Below, piece by piece: positions 1-10,267 of a stretch of DNA of 64,000 nucleotides; the first letter of the stretch is position 1; each line of letters opens with the position of its first letter. This DNA is from Gyromitra esculenta (lineage: Eukaryota > Ascomycota > Pezizomycetes > Pezizales > Discinaceae). Position numbers and translations under genes: made by a program. The notes below the pieces were generated by a model that did not search any database, was not told where the DNA came from, and saw nothing but the letters and a program-made list of their open reading frames with translations. The stretch spans positions 2,976,001 through 3,040,000 of the forward strand of contig JBCAML010000003.1 of the NCBI GenBank assembly GCA_038503075.1, read 5' to 3'.

Positions 1-333
1 CGTTGCAAATACTAGAAATCAGGTTGAGATGTCAAGAGTATTTTCATGCAAGGTACTTAATAATCTTAAGGGCTCTACTTGGTAGTATTCTGCCTGATGA
101 GACTGGGAAGAGCAACAGGAGGCGGGGTCATGCACTATCTTTATAGTGCTGCTGGCTCGCCGTCCTCTTTCTGTTCTACTCTGCTGGGGGCCCGTCAAGA
201 CCCTGAGAACATGCCAAGCTGTTGCGGGCGGGGCAGCTCAGGATTCAACAAATGATCACTTCGGTGCTCTCTGGCATTCCAAGGTTGTTCTGTCCAGTTA
301 GACCTTCTAGAGCTGCCAGCTGCATGCCATCTC
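1..333 (-). mobile_element. LTR-D fragment (3' half), broken by LTR-C
   Basis: This stretch matches the right-hand half of the LTR-D copies at 9253-9986 and 46177-46912, including the CACTAT/ATAGTG hairpin. It stops at the boundary with LTR-C at 334. The missing half of LTR-D is what borders the other LTR-C arm at 11469-11817, so the two flanks look like halves of one LTR. Confidence 0.8.
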
Positions 334-1505
334 TGTATAAAACCGGTACTTCTTACCGCACAGGAAATCTCCGAGAAGCATTAGATAACAATCTAGACGC
401 TATAACCTGCCCGGTTGCTATCCACAACACAATACACAGGCGCAAGCCCTAACTGTTTCTTATGAACCACTAAAAGATAATCATAGGGTTCAAAGTAGGG
501 ATCGAGCAAAGTTCCGTGAAGAACTTCTGATAGTAAGGTTTAATAACTAACGCTGAAGGGTTAAGGCCTTGCTAAGCGAGATAAAAGTAATTCACAAGTA
601 ATAGAGTCAATTGCACGGAAGTGCTTTTGCTAGAAACAATATAATATTGATAAGGCTCGTTCTTCGTCGCTAATGATCCGGCTCAGAGTTTACATCCACT
701 GCAAGAGTATTTATAATGCCTCCTCTCTACTATGTTTGGGTATATTGTGATGTAGAGGCGCTAACTACTATGACAGCGTAAAACCACTCTGCCTTATCTC
801 CATGCCCGATACCCCATTGAGTTCCATAGCCTCGATCCGCGATTCTCCGAGCGGTATGCATGTCAGTAAGACAGGAGTTACGTATTCGTCTTCATTGTGT
901 TCATCTCCTCAAGACGATCATTTCGCCTAACCGAATTGTTGTGTAGAATTGCGCCCCCTTATCTTTGTCAGTCTGTAACTCTGCCAGTTTTGGTCCAATT
1001 TGCAATCTGTTTGAACCACAGCGAAGCCAGGCACTTCCCCTACATACCCTCCGGGTCCCATTCCGCCAGACGGTTTTGCTTGACGGCCTAGGGGTTACTT
1101 TTGCCCTCCGGGACAGGTCTTTTCTGGTGCTGTCTCTCACGGTTCTGTCTCTTGTTAAGCCCTTCAGTATCCCTGAAGGTGAGCAGTGCTACTTAAGCGA
1201 GATACAAACATGTTTGAGGAATGCGAGGATTCTACAAGTTCTACGTGAGATCTAACTCTAGGCAAGATAAATGCAGCGAGAGTAAACAGCGACAGCAAGG
1301 GTTCTGAGTCTCAAGGAGTGAGGTTTTCATCAAGCTCTCGGGTTTTTTTTTTTTTTGTTTAAATCATTTGATTATTGTTTCTAGGTACAAAACCGCTTAT
1401 GCAACACAAAGGTTATGAAGTCAAAACACCTATCCCCAGCAGTAACCATCCACGCCCCAGGATAACAGAGAAAAGAGACAAAGAAAAATAAGTAAACCAA
1501 ACCTA

Positions 1506-1925
1506 TTTCACGGATGAAACTGGGTAATGGGTTAAGGTGAAGTTGTTGGTAGAAACGAAGGGTCGCTAGGATATAATGGCTTTGTTGTTCGGTTGTTTCT
1601 CGGTTATTGTGAGGTTGTTGTTTGTGTTACAGGAAAGTGGGGTATTTAAGCAAAGGATTTTGGTCGTTGTGGTTTCTCTTCTTCTTTCTTTCCTTAAGCA
1701 ACGTTCTCGTTTACCTTCTCCTGTATTTGTCGGAATACTATCTCGGTTCTAACTCAGAACCCTCGCTGTCGCTGTCCACTTCGCTGCACTTATCTCGCCT
1801 TGAGATAGAACCCTCGTAGAACTTGTAGAAACACTGCACTCCTTGAACGTGTTAGTACCTCGCTTAAGTAGTACTGCTCACCTTCAGGGATACTGAAGGG
1901 CTTAACGAGGGACTGAACCGTGAGA
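1506..1925 (+). mobile_element. Solo LTR-A in the LINE1 3' UTR
   Basis: It begins TTTCACGG, ends CCGTGAGA and is flanked by TSD ACCTA (1501-1505, 1926-1930). Length is 420 bp. It lies downstream of the ORF2 stop, so it leaves the LINE proteins intact. It is the innermost layer of a nest: D, C, A, B, LINE, A. Confidence 0.9.
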
Positions 1926-2016
1926 ACCTATAGGCGGGCCTATAGGGAAGTGACCCCAATGATCATAACAATGATCCCGCTATAAATAACTTTAACGAGT
2001 AAGGAGATGTAGAAAT

Positions 2017-5000
2017 TTAGGTACTAAAAAGTAAAGAAAAAGAAGATGAAGAAACAGAAACTGCAGAAGATAATTGATCCGAGGTTCCAGTGAGTGATAG
2101 GGGGTACCAGGTATTCCACTTAGGTGGATAGCCGGTCATGGTGTGGCGGATGTAATTGACGATCGGTTGCAATTGTATAGGGTCGATCCAGATGTCCTCA
2201 ATAGAGATTAGGTCAGGGATGAACTTTTCTCTGGCTTCTGCCCTAGCGGGGCAGCGGAGGATGGCATGCTCAAGGTCTTCGTCTTCTTCTTGGCATCTGG
2301 GGCAGCGTTTGGAGAGGCCCTGGGAGTGCCAGGACTGGTGTGCGGCAAGGTAGCTTTTGTGGGCCCAGAATTGGTGTAGTCTCCCACTCATAAATCGATC
2401 TAATCTCATGAAGGTTGGTGCAACGGTGGAGAGAGGGGTGGTGTAGTAGCTGGGTGGGGGGCGTGAAGAAGCCCAAAGGGTCATGGTAAGGCCACAGACC
2501 ATCTCTGGAGTGATGATTGGTGGTTCAGAGGAGGGTTTGAGGTTGCCTTGTAGTGCGTTGTTGATCATAACACACAGTTGGTCAATTGGGAGTGGTTTGT
2601 TGGTTTTGGCTTTGGATGTCCATGTTTTCAGATTTGTTGAGATGCCTAGGAGTAGGTGGCGGTGTGATGGTGCTCTGAAGGGGTCCTGAAGTGGGAAATT
2701 ATTGGGGAACCTGCCTGAGACGGGATTGTGATGTGGTGATGCAGCCATGCTGTGAATGGCGAATTGGAGACGGTATTTGTAGCAAAGTACATTGATTGGA
2801 AACAAGGCCGCGTTGGGACATAGGGTGAGTGAGTTGGTTGATGTGAAGCAATTGGTGACCCAGCAAAGTACTTTGTCCCAAAGCCGTTGGAGAAGGGTGA
2901 GGGAGGAGTTGCTGGGTGTGAAGACAGCAGAGCCATAGAGCATTGTGGGGAGGATGACAGCCTGGGCCAGTCTTCTGTTATTGTATGAGGTGAGTCCTGT
3001 TCCAGCTGGAGACAGGCAGCGGAGGAGGAGGAACGTTTTGTTAGCTTTCAAAAAGGGTTGTTTGAAGTGATGGAATGGTGATAAATTGGCTTCAAACCAG
3101 AGGCCAATCCATTTGACGACTTTGAGAGGGAAAAAAAGGTTGTTATTGAGGGAGATGGGGAGATTGCAGAAAGGTGATTGATCTCTTTCTGTTCTCCAAT
3201 GAATAAAATCTGTTTTGGCGATGGAAAAAGAGATGTCTAGTACTGATCCCACACGTTGTAGGTAGTTCCAGGCTCGTTGGAGTTGTTGTATGTTGGATCT
3301 TTCTGAAGAGGATGCAACAGTGAGGCTGAAGTCGTCAACATAGGAGAGGGTGATTCCTTTTGCTAGTTTGACCTGATGAAGTGGGGCGACATAGATGATG
3401 AAGAGGAGTGGTGAGATTGGTGAACCCTGAGGTACACCCACGTCTATTGGTTCAAAGGTGAAAGGACTACCTTTGAAGAGTAGGCGGCAGAATCTATTGG
3501 AGAGGAAGGAGAGGACCCAGTGAACAAGGTATTCAGGAGTGTCTTTTTTCCTCAGTTGCTTAGCGAGGGTGTTGGCTCTGATATTATCAAAGCCTCCTTT
3601 GATGTCGAGGAAGAGTGATGAAACCTTGCGTCCAGATGCCTGAAGTAGTTTGATTTCATGGAGAAGTGTTGTTCCGACATCAGAGATGCTTCTGCCTGGG
3701 AGTGATCCTAGTTGATTGGGGTGGATGAGGCCAGCAGTGAGGGCATGGTCGTAGAGGCGGAATGCAGCAATACGTTCCAAGATCTTGGAGATTGTTTCCA
3801 AGAGAACAATAATGCGGAAAGAGGATGGTTCGCTGTAGGAAGGTTTGCCGGCTTTGGGTAGGACAATGCCGTTGGCTGCTTTGAGTGAGTTGAGGTGGAT
3901 GCCATATTGTAAGAGGGGGGTGAGGAGTGATGCAATTGCTTCAGGATTAAGGGTGTGGATGTGTTTCCAGACCCCGTATGGGATTTGATCGGGGCCTGGG
4001 GTGGAGGTGTTGGAGGATTTACTGAGTGCTTTGGATACTTCTTCTGTTGTAACGGGTGGTATGTTGTGATGGAGGAAGCATGGCGGGGTGGGTGTTGGTG
4101 GTTGTGGTGGGAAAAAGTGTGAGATAAGTGCTTTATTGAGTTGGATAGAGCAAGTAATGTTTGGGAAGGAGGGGAGGTTATCAGCGTCTTTAGGTTTTTT
4201 CATCCGATTGGCTGCCCAGAGGTCTTTAACACCAGCGTTGCTGATGAATTCATTCCAGTGTTTTGCTTTGGCTTTTTTAATTGCGCCAAAGTAGGCATAC
4301 CTTGCTGATTTGAGTTCAAAGTTAGTTGCCATTCCCTTTTTGAGGTCCCTGGCAACGGAGTGAAATATAGTGCGAAGTTGTGAAATGTTGGGTGTCCACC
4401 AAGCTTTTGACCATTTGGAAGGGCGTTTGGATGGGGTGCATGCAACAATTGGCTGTGTTAATATCTTAAGATTATCGTTGAACCATGTTTGGATGTCGTT
4501 GGTGATGGGAGAGGTTGTGAATGCTGCAACTGTTGTTTTGAGCAGAGGCCAGGGAGTGAGAGCCCAGTTGGGTGAGGAAGATGATTGACGGAGATGTGGT
4601 TTTTTTATGGTGATTGAGATGACAGTGTGGTCGGAGCCTGAGGCTGGGAGTTTGTTCTGCCATTTGGTGATGTAGGGTGAGAGTGGTGTATTAGCAAAGG
4701 CTAAATCAATTACTCCATTTCTTCTGTTTGGGTCGGGGGAGTATCTGGTAAATGATCCAGGGGTGTTGAGGAGTGAGTAGCCGTGTTCTGTGGCCATTTC
4801 AAAGTATGGGGAAGATAGTGAGAGGTCTGATGACTGCAGTTTCCTTTCAGGATCGGTAGCGTAGTGATGTATGTTGAAGTCCCCTAGGACAAGGGTGGGA
4901 AGTTGGGATGATGGAAATGTGGTTTCAGGCGAAACTGATCTCAAGTAATGGGATACATGACGGTTATAGACGCAGTAAATAGCGAGAGAGGAAAGGTAAC

Positions 5001-5382
5001 GGCTGAACACAGTGTTAACAAAAGAAATAGAGATGCCACAAAAATCATTTCTGGAAAATAACAAGGGAACAAAGGAGACACTGGATTCAAAGCTTCGGAG
5101 GATATAAAAGCAAGCAAGTACTTTTTCGCTGGTAGTAGTAGTTGGTGTAATAAGTGAGTAGGCTGGTGCTGCCAGGGGTGTGCCAGTCTCGCGATTGGTA
5201 GGAGGTTCCTGAATTGCAACTAGCACGGGTGGATTGGAACCAAAGGATGAAAAAAGTGAGAGGAAAACACTATTGGACCCATTGCAATTGTGTTGTGTGA
5301 TGGTGAGGGTGGGACAATCTGTTGGTTGTTTTGTCTTCTGCAAGGGGCGTTTGGATGCAGGGTGTTGTTGGTTTTGACTCAT
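2017..5382 (-). CDS. LINE1 ORF2: endonuclease-reverse transcriptase
   Basis: A 1121-residue ORF with no internal stop. The N-terminal third is an APE-type endonuclease: QHNCNG near residue 30, an IQEPP catalytic-Glu motif, LGDFNIHH and SDHTVI. The central reverse transcriptase shows FLDIKGGFDN, GVPQGSPISPLLF and the YVDD active site. The C-terminus carries a CPRCQEEDEDLEHAILRC zinc-knuckle-like motif (CX2C...HX4C) typical of fungal and insect LINEs. I see no clear RNase H domain. The start ATG lies 2 bases after the ORF1 stop (TAATAATG), an arrangement that suggests termination-reinitiation. In these families the protein nicks the target and primes cDNA synthesis there. Confidence 0.93.
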   Translation of the reverse strand: MSQNQQHPASKRPLQKTKQPTDCPTLTITQHNCNGSNSVFLSLFSSFGSNPPVLVAIQEPPTNRETGTPLAAPAYSLITPTTTTSEKVLACFYILRSFESSVSFVPLLFSRNDFCGISISFVNTVFSRYLSSLAIYCVYNRHVSHYLRSVSPETTFPSSQLPTLVLGDFNIHHYATDPERKLQSSDLSLSSPYFEMATEHGYSLLNTPGSFTRYSPDPNRRNGVIDLAFANTPLSPYITKWQNKLPASGSDHTVISITIKKPHLRQSSSSPNWALTPWPLLKTTVAAFTTSPITNDIQTWFNDNLKILTQPIVACTPSKRPSKWSKAWWTPNISQLRTIFHSVARDLKKGMATNFELKSARYAYFGAIKKAKAKHWNEFISNAGVKDLWAANRMKKPKDADNLPSFPNITCSIQLNKALISHFFPPQPPTPTPPCFLHHNIPPVTTEEVSKALSKSSNTSTPGPDQIPYGVWKHIHTLNPEAIASLLTPLLQYGIHLNSLKAANGIVLPKAGKPSYSEPSSFRIIVLLETISKILERIAAFRLYDHALTAGLIHPNQLGSLPGRSISDVGTTLLHEIKLLQASGRKVSSLFLDIKGGFDNIRANTLAKQLRKKDTPEYLVHWVLSFLSNRFCRLLFKGSPFTFEPIDVGVPQGSPISPLLFIIYVAPLHQVKLAKGITLSYVDDFSLTVASSSERSNIQQLQRAWNYLQRVGSVLDISFSIAKTDFIHWRTERDQSPFCNLPISLNNNLFFPLKVVKWIGLWFEANLSPFHHFKQPFLKANKTFLLLRCLSPAGTGLTSYNNRRLAQAVILPTMLYGSAVFTPSNSSLTLLQRLWDKVLCWVTNCFTSTNSLTLCPNAALFPINVLCYKYRLQFAIHSMAASPHHNPVSGRFPNNFPLQDPFRAPSHRHLLLGISTNLKTWTSKAKTNKPLPIDQLCVMINNALQGNLKPSSEPPIITPEMVCGLTMTLWASSRPPPSYYTTPLSTVAPTFMRLDRFMSGRLHQFWAHKSYLAAHQSWHSQGLSKRCPRCQEEDEDLEHAILRCPARAEAREKFIPDLISIEDIWIDPIQLQPIVNYIRHTMTGYPPKWNTWYPLSLTGTSDQLSSAVSVSSSSFSLLFST

Positions 5383-5384
5383 TA

Positions 5385-7046
5385 TTAATTTTGGGAGACA
5401 AGGCTAACTGGGTCTACCACCATGTCATCCTGGGCCGGGACTTCAATGGTGGGTGGTGAAAGAGGGCGGGGGGGGATTTTAGAGGCTCTTTGTCGCTGGG
5501 TGTCAAATGCATCTACTTTGATAGGGCATTCTGGTGAGGTGGCGGAGTGCTCATGGCTGTCACAGTTGGAGCATTTGAGGGGTTTGGTTTCGCAGCAATC
5601 AGGCACTGGTTTGGTGTTTCCACCCTTTTCATAGCCTAAGTTGCCACAACGGTGTTGTTCTCTGGTATGGTGTTCTGCACATAGTGGGCAGGTGGGGTGT
5701 TTTTGTTTGCAAAGGGGAGCAGTATGTCCGAAGGTGTAGCAGTTGTGACATTGGGTGATGGGTGAGAAGGAGTGCATCTTTTCACATTTCCTGGAGCGTG
5801 AGAAGAGGCGGATGGAGTCTTTGTGTTTGGCAGCTTCCTCAAGTGCAAGGGAGATAACAACTGAGGTGGTGGCTTTGTTTCTATCGGAGAGGAGTGGTTT
5901 GAGGTATCTGGCACCTGCAATGATGATTTCAGAGGAGTATTTAATGTTAGCTGCCATGGTGGCAAACAACTCTCCTGTAGGGTTTGGAAGGGCATGAACT
6001 GGAAGGTTGTGGATAACATATTCCATGTGAGTTGGAGCCAGAATGAAGTCATTGAAGTGGTTATCATCCACTGGAAGGGCTTCGTTGATTGCTTTGGTGA
6101 GGTGGGAGAAGTAAGGGATATAGTCAATTGCGGGTGTGAAGGGTGATGCCAGGATGGAAACAGTGCCGTTGCAGTTGACAGTTGCAGTGAAAGCGAGTGA
6201 GACTTTTGCATTAACCTTTTCCAAGGCCTTTGCAATTACGGAGGGGAGGATTGCTGCATGTTGGGAGGAGAGCTCTAATTCTTCTGGGATAGTCCTGGTA
6301 GCATAGAATCTGCGTGGCGAGGCAGGGAGTGGTTTGGGTTTGTTGGTTAGGGGAGCTGGTCTGGTTGGTGCTGGAAGTTGGTTTGCAGGTAAGTTTCTGT
6401 TGAATCCAGGGCGGGAACGAGCATCCGTTATCTCTAGCTGCCATCTGGCAGTTTCAGAGGGAGACATCCCTTCGCTGGTCAGGGGGAGAGCAGGTGGAAC
6501 GTAAGGGGCTCCATTGCCTTTCCTTTTCTTATTCACCTTGGGAGGGGAAAGGGAGGAGCTGGCAGTTGCAGCAACGTTGGCGTAGGTTTGGTTGGTTTGA
6601 GGGGGTTTGGAGGGTGCAGTGAAAGTAGTTTTGGCTGCCCCGGTGGCAGCGAGTTGGTTGATGCCATTGAGTGCAGTGGTATGCAGTGCGAGGACGGAGG
6701 AAATATGGTCTGTGTTGTCAGAGATAATTCTCAGGTGATTGTTGATGAGCTTGTTCTCCTGGATGAGAACAAGGCAAAAGGTGAGGATGGCTTGAATATC
6801 AGACTTTCCTGTAAGGAGGGAAGTGTGAATAGCGTCAAATAGTTCTGTGTGGGGGTGGATTTGTTCACCAATCGCTTCACTGAGATCGCTGGCAACAGCG
6901 GAGTAGGGTGAGGGAATAATGGGGGTCAAGTTGGGAGGAGGGAGAGTGATTCTGGGGTTGTTGGCTCTGGAATGGTGAGTAGATTGGGGAGGAAGCATAC
7001 TGCTTCTCATGGGAGTGTGGGGAGTGGGTGCGTTGAACTCTGACAT
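5385..7046 (-). CDS. LINE1 ORF1: Gag-like RNA-binding protein
   Basis: A 553-residue ORF upstream of ORF2 on the same strand. The first half is Pro/Ser/Thr-rich and low complexity. The C-terminal half contains three zinc-knuckle-like Cys/His clusters (CHNCYTFGHTAPLC, then CPLCAEHHTREQHRC, then CSNCDSHEHSATSPEC), the usual nucleic-acid-binding tail of LINE ORF1 proteins. It should coat the element RNA. It is clearly different in sequence from the 487-residue ORF1 at 19241-20704, although both elements share terminal sequences. Confidence 0.88.
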   Translation of the reverse strand: MSEFNAPTPHTPMRSSMLPPQSTHHSRANNPRITLPPPNLTPIIPSPYSAVASDLSEAIGEQIHPHTELFDAIHTSLLTGKSDIQAILTFCLVLIQENKLINNHLRIISDNTDHISSVLALHTTALNGINQLAATGAAKTTFTAPSKPPQTNQTYANVAATASSSLSPPKVNKKRKGNGAPYVPPALPLTSEGMSPSETARWQLEITDARSRPGFNRNLPANQLPAPTRPAPLTNKPKPLPASPRRFYATRTIPEELELSSQHAAILPSVIAKALEKVNAKVSLAFTATVNCNGTVSILASPFTPAIDYIPYFSHLTKAINEALPVDDNHFNDFILAPTHMEYVIHNLPVHALPNPTGELFATMAANIKYSSEIIIAGARYLKPLLSDRNKATTSVVISLALEEAAKHKDSIRLFSRSRKCEKMHSFSPITQCHNCYTFGHTAPLCKQKHPTCPLCAEHHTREQHRCGNLGYEKGGNTKPVPDCCETKPLKCSNCDSHEHSATSPECPIKVDAFDTQRQRASKIPPRPLSPPTIEVPAQDDMVVDPVSLVSQN

Positions 7047-7739
7047 CTTCTCGGATCCTAAGCGAGTTGAGGTGCGGGGTAGTGAAGCCTAATTGTTAAA
7101 GACTTTTTGCTGTGTGTAACGCTGTTGCAACACAATAAGTGGAGTTGAAATTTCAATCAGGGATGATGTAGTGGGGACGGAGGATGAGTCAAGCTCTCAG
7201 GTATCCCCTGAGATAAGCAGTGCTACTTGGACGAGAAACTAACAATGAGAGTGAATGTGAAGATTCCACAGGCTCTACAAATTCTTCGGATAGTGAGGAT
7301 CTGAAGATGGCGACAGCCAAGGATTACGAGGTGTAACCGAGGTTTGTATTGTGAAATACAAGAGTGACTATAGAAGACGCTGCTTAAAGAGAAGAAAAGG
7401 AGAAGTACAACAAGAGGGGAAAACCCTTCGCTTATATACCCACATTCCATCCTTCCGATGACAAACGTATGACTCTTGTAAAAGAAACCAAAGGAAACAT
7501 AACGAACAACAAAGAAATAAACCATCCAAACACCTATACAACCGGCCTTACAACAAAACAACCATCCATGAAACTGAGGTAGAACCGAGATAGTATTCAA
7601 ACAATACAAGAGACGGTAAACGAGAACGTTGCTTAAAGAAAGAAGAAGAAGACAAAGAACGACCAAAATCCATCACTTAAATACCCCGCTTTCCGTTCCC
7701 TAACCCATTGCCGGAACCTACCCGAACAACAAAGACATT

Positions 7740-7929
7740 ATTCCCTGAACACCATAGTTCGTCGCAACCCGTTACTCAACCCTAGCCCATTACTTAACCT
7801 CATCTGTGAAACTGTCCCCCCTTCTCCAAATACTATTCCCTGAACACCATAGTTCGTCGCAACCCGTTACTCAACCCTAGCCCATTACTTAACCTCATCT
7901 GTGAAACTGTCCCCCCTTCTCCAAATACT
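7740..7929. repeat. 95-bp tandem duplication across an LTR-A/LTR-C junction
   Basis: Two near-identical 95-bp units (7740-7834 and 7835-7929) span the end of LTR-A, the TSD CTGTC and about 23 bp of LTR-C. The same duplication is present in inverted orientation at 12362-12551, so it predates the duplication or conversion that made the two arms. Confidence 0.9.
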
Positions 7930-7956
7930 ATACCTACTGGAAGGATTGGAGGCAGG

Positions 7957-8366
7957 TTTCATGGATTAAGGTTGGGAAGTGGATTAGGGTTGGACTTGAT
8001 GGTCGCAGCAAAGTTGGGAGTTTGTTATAATGTCTTTGTGTTTCGGTTGTTGTCGGGTATTGGTTGTGGTACGGAAAGTGGGGTATTTAAGGGACGGATT
8101 TTGTTCGCTCTTTTTCTTTTTCTTTTCTTTCCTTAGGCAACGTTCTCATTTACCTTCTATTGTATTTATTCTAAATACCATCTTGATTCTCCCTCAGAAT
8201 CCTCGCTGTCGCTGTTCACTTCGCTGCACTTATCTCATCTCAAGATTGACCACCACATAGAACCTGTAGAAACATTGCACTCATTGAACGTGTCAGAAAC
8301 TCGCTTAAGTAGCACTGCTCACCTTCAGGGATATTGAAGGACTTATCGAGGAACTGAACCGTGAGA
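7957..8366 (+). mobile_element. Second LTR-A in LTR-C arm 1
   Basis: A 410-bp solo LTR with ends TTTCATGG/CCGTGAGA and TSD GCAGG (7952-7956, 8367-8371). The counterpart in arm 2 is 11926-12335 with the same site (CCTGC on the other strand). The empty site, CCCTGCCTCC, is present in the LTR-C copy near 60437. Confidence 0.9.
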
Positions 8367-8543
8367 GCAGGGTAACAGGCACCGGTCCAGATCCGGAAGG
8401 TGCTAAAGTAGGGTAACTCCAAAGATAGGGTAACTCTAGGGCCAGGAACTCCTTCAAAAGGTACAGGTATAACAGAAAAGAACGAAGATTTTTGTTGATG
8501 GTTAATCACTTTGGCCCTGGCCGGGTAATGGTCTGTGGTGTTT

Positions 8544-8948
8544 TCTCAAGGGGCGAGGTTTGTCTTCAAGCTCTCAGGTATCCCCCGAGATGAGCAGTGC
8601 TACTTGAAGAGAAAACTAAACGACGAGAGTGTTCACGAGATTCCACAGGCTCTACGAAGTGTTCAAGTATGGAGGACTTGAGGACGGCGACAGCGTAAGG
8701 TTATGAGGTATAACCGAGGGTTGTATTGTAAAATACAAGAGTGTACGATAGAAGACATTGCTTAAAGAAAGAAGAAGGAAAAGTACAACAAGAGGGGAAA
8801 ACCCTTCGCTTATATACCGAGTTCCAACCCTTTCGATGACAAAGACATGACTCATTGTAGCGGAAACCCACAGAAACACAAAGAACAATAATGAAACACC
8901 GCAACCATATACCTATACAACGAACCAGCAAAACTACCATCCATGAAA
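8544..8948 (-). mobile_element. Solo LTR-B
   Basis: A 405-bp copy from TCTCAAGG to CCATGAAA, flanked by TSD TGTTT (8539-8543, 8949-8953). On the minus strand it carries a TATATAAG box and the downstream AAGCAATGTC transcript-start-like region seen in gypsy-B. Confidence 0.88.
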
Positions 8949-9252
8949 TGTTTGAAAACTCATTATTATGAGCAAATATGGATAGCGGAAGGTAGGCTTG
9001 GCATCTCGGTGACTTGATGGCTCGGCAAACTGTTTAACGATCACAGTTTGTAGTAAAATAGTTAGAAGCTTGAAGGTATGTAGGTATCTACTGAAGCTCA
9101 ATGTCTAGTTGCATCGTCACCAAAGCCAGCTCAGCAATGTTCATTTGGCCTATCAAAGCCTGGGCCATATCTCCACACACCCCGGTTGGTTGTGTTCACT
9201 ATAGGTGAAATAATACGGTAGTCACGTACCTCGAGTTCATGGCCTATTGAAG
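8949..9252. other. Non-coding spacer between solo LTRs
   Basis: I see no ORF or RNA gene here. About 40 bp near 9189-9223 (GTTGTGTTCACTATAGG and an ATACGGTAG end) recur at about 24606-24641, so part of this spacer is another dispersed repeat that I cannot classify. Confidence 0.5.
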
Positions 9253-9986
9253 TGTAACGGGGGTAGTCCTACTGCTCTGTAGTGGGAATAGGTATAGGAA
9301 TACGGCCGTTGCAAATACTAAATCAGGTTGAGATATTAAGAGTATTTTCGTGCAAGGTACTCAATAATCTTAAGGGCTCTACTCGGTAGTATTCTGTCTG
9401 ATGAGACTGGGAAGAAGAGCAACAGGTGTCGGGGTCATGCACTATCTTTATAGTGCTGCTGACTTGCTGTCCTCTTTCTGTTCTACTCTGCTGGGGGCCC
9501 GTCGAGACCCTGAGAACATGCCAAGATATTGCGAGCGGGGCACCTCAGGATTCAGCTAATGATCACTTCGGCGCTCTCCGACACTCCTCGGTTGTTCTGT
9601 CCAGTTAGACCTTCTTGATCCGCCAGCTGCATGCCATGCCTATGCTGGATGTAGGAATCGGCGCTGATCAGTCTACTGTTGCATGTGAGGTGTCCTGCAC
9701 TTAATAGATTCCCTATTGCCGCACCAGTGGCTCTGGGCCGCTAGTATATGCATAGATGGATTGGAAACGCCACCACAGGAGCTTCCTGTGTTTGGTGTCA
9801 CCGGAGATATATCATTGGCTCGTCAGCAAATGTTATTCTCGTTGGTTCCACTCCATCGGAACAGCAGGGTAGCAGGTATCCTCTAACATGTGGTAGCTAC
9901 ACCACTCATGCTGATCCTTACTACCTCTCTGCTTGTCCGGTGCTATTATGCTTCACTGCAGGTAACGGTATTATAGATCCGTTACA
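9253..9986 (-). mobile_element. Solo LTR-D
   Basis: A 734-bp copy with ends TGTAACGG/CCGTTACA and TSD TGAAG on both sides (9248-9252, 9987-9991). It is nearly identical to the LTR pair of gypsy-D (30630-31362, 38155-38887) in opposite orientation. Confidence 0.92.
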
Positions 9987-10145
9987 TGAAGAGAGTCTCC
10001 ACCATCCAAGTCTCACACCAGTAGTGATTGCCCATCGACAGCCTGAGAACCCCTCCTAGTGTTAGCTCATAGACCATATGCGCCATAGGATAATGGTGTA
10101 GCTCATGGGAGCAACCCCAGGCCATACTCTACTTCTCCAACTAAT

Positions 10146-10267
10146 GTAGGGTAACTGGCTCCCAGCTGTTACCCTGCAGTGCCTGGCTCCAGCTGTCTAC
10201 TAAGTTCAATGACTGCACAAGACTAAGATAATACTGCTCCTGAAATGTAACTAATGGTAGAACTGTT
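10146..10267. repeat. LTR-G-like repeat fragment
   Basis: This segment (GTAACTGGCTCCCAGCTG... to ...ACTGTTACA) has diverged relatives at 57148-57267 and in the 62708-63089 region. It ends like an LTR (GTTACA). It joins the Copia protease remnant on its right. The family is defined here only by these three partial copies. Confidence 0.55.

Larger units (their letters stand above)
1343..7188 (-). mobile_element. LINE1: full-length Tad/jockey-like LINE
   Basis: The element has a 5' end beginning CATCCTCCGTCCCC (about 7186 leftward), ORF1, ORF2, a 3' UTR and a poly(A) tail seen as T-run at 1343-1356. A 13-bp TSD flanks it with one mismatch (1330-1342 and 7189-7201). The 5' and 3' ends match the ORF1-only element at 19075-21089, and the 3' tail matches 63841-63918. 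A solo LTR-A lies in its 3' UTR (1506-1925). Both ORFs are free of stops, which suggests recent activity. Confidence 0.9.
1309..7573 (-). mobile_element. Solo LTR-B interrupted by a LINE
   Basis: It runs from TCTCAAGG to CCATGAAA, flanked by the TSD CTGAG (1304-1308, 7574-7578) inside LTR-A. Without the LINE it is about 406 bp, the same length as the 5' LTR of gypsy-B at 12719-13124. At the equivalent site in arm 2 a complete gypsy-B is present, so this copy most likely lost its internal region by LTR-LTR recombination. Confidence 0.88.
1135..7811 (-). mobile_element. LTR-A inside LTR-C arm 1, itself split by LTR-B
   Basis: It starts TCTCACGG and ends CTGTGAAA and is flanked by the 5-bp TSD CTGTC (1130-1134 and 7812-7816). 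It is split at 1308/7574 by the LTR-B/LINE composite. The counterpart in arm 2 is 12386-21563. LTR-A is the LTR of the gypsy elements A1 and A2 lower in the window, so this is a solo LTR. Confidence 0.88.
334..8474 (-). mobile_element. LTR-C arm 1 with nested insertions
   Basis: This is an LTR-C copy in reverse orientation, interrupted by two LTR-A copies (1135-7811 and 7957-8366). Removing them gives a sequence matching the uninterrupted LTR-C at 60333-61280. Pieces of C itself are 334-1134, 7812-7956 (partly a tandem duplication) and 8367-8474. The left end is mutated (TGTATAAAACCGG rather than TGTAAGACCGG). The same two insertions occur at the same sites in arm 2 (11818-22362). Confidence 0.85.

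Noticed and set aside
7223..7666. Hydrophobic frame (MVVLCLLLLSLSNVLVY...) repeated in several places
   Set aside because: It spans the TATA and pyrimidine-rich start region of LTR-A/LTR-B, crosses an LTR junction, and its membrane-like look comes from the T-rich composition.
9748..10059. Recurring 95-103-codon frame starting MHRWIGNATTGASC in LTR-D copies
   Set aside because: It is conserved only because the LTR-D copies are nearly identical, and it lies antisense to the gypsy-D transcript. No sign of selection can be judged from these copies.
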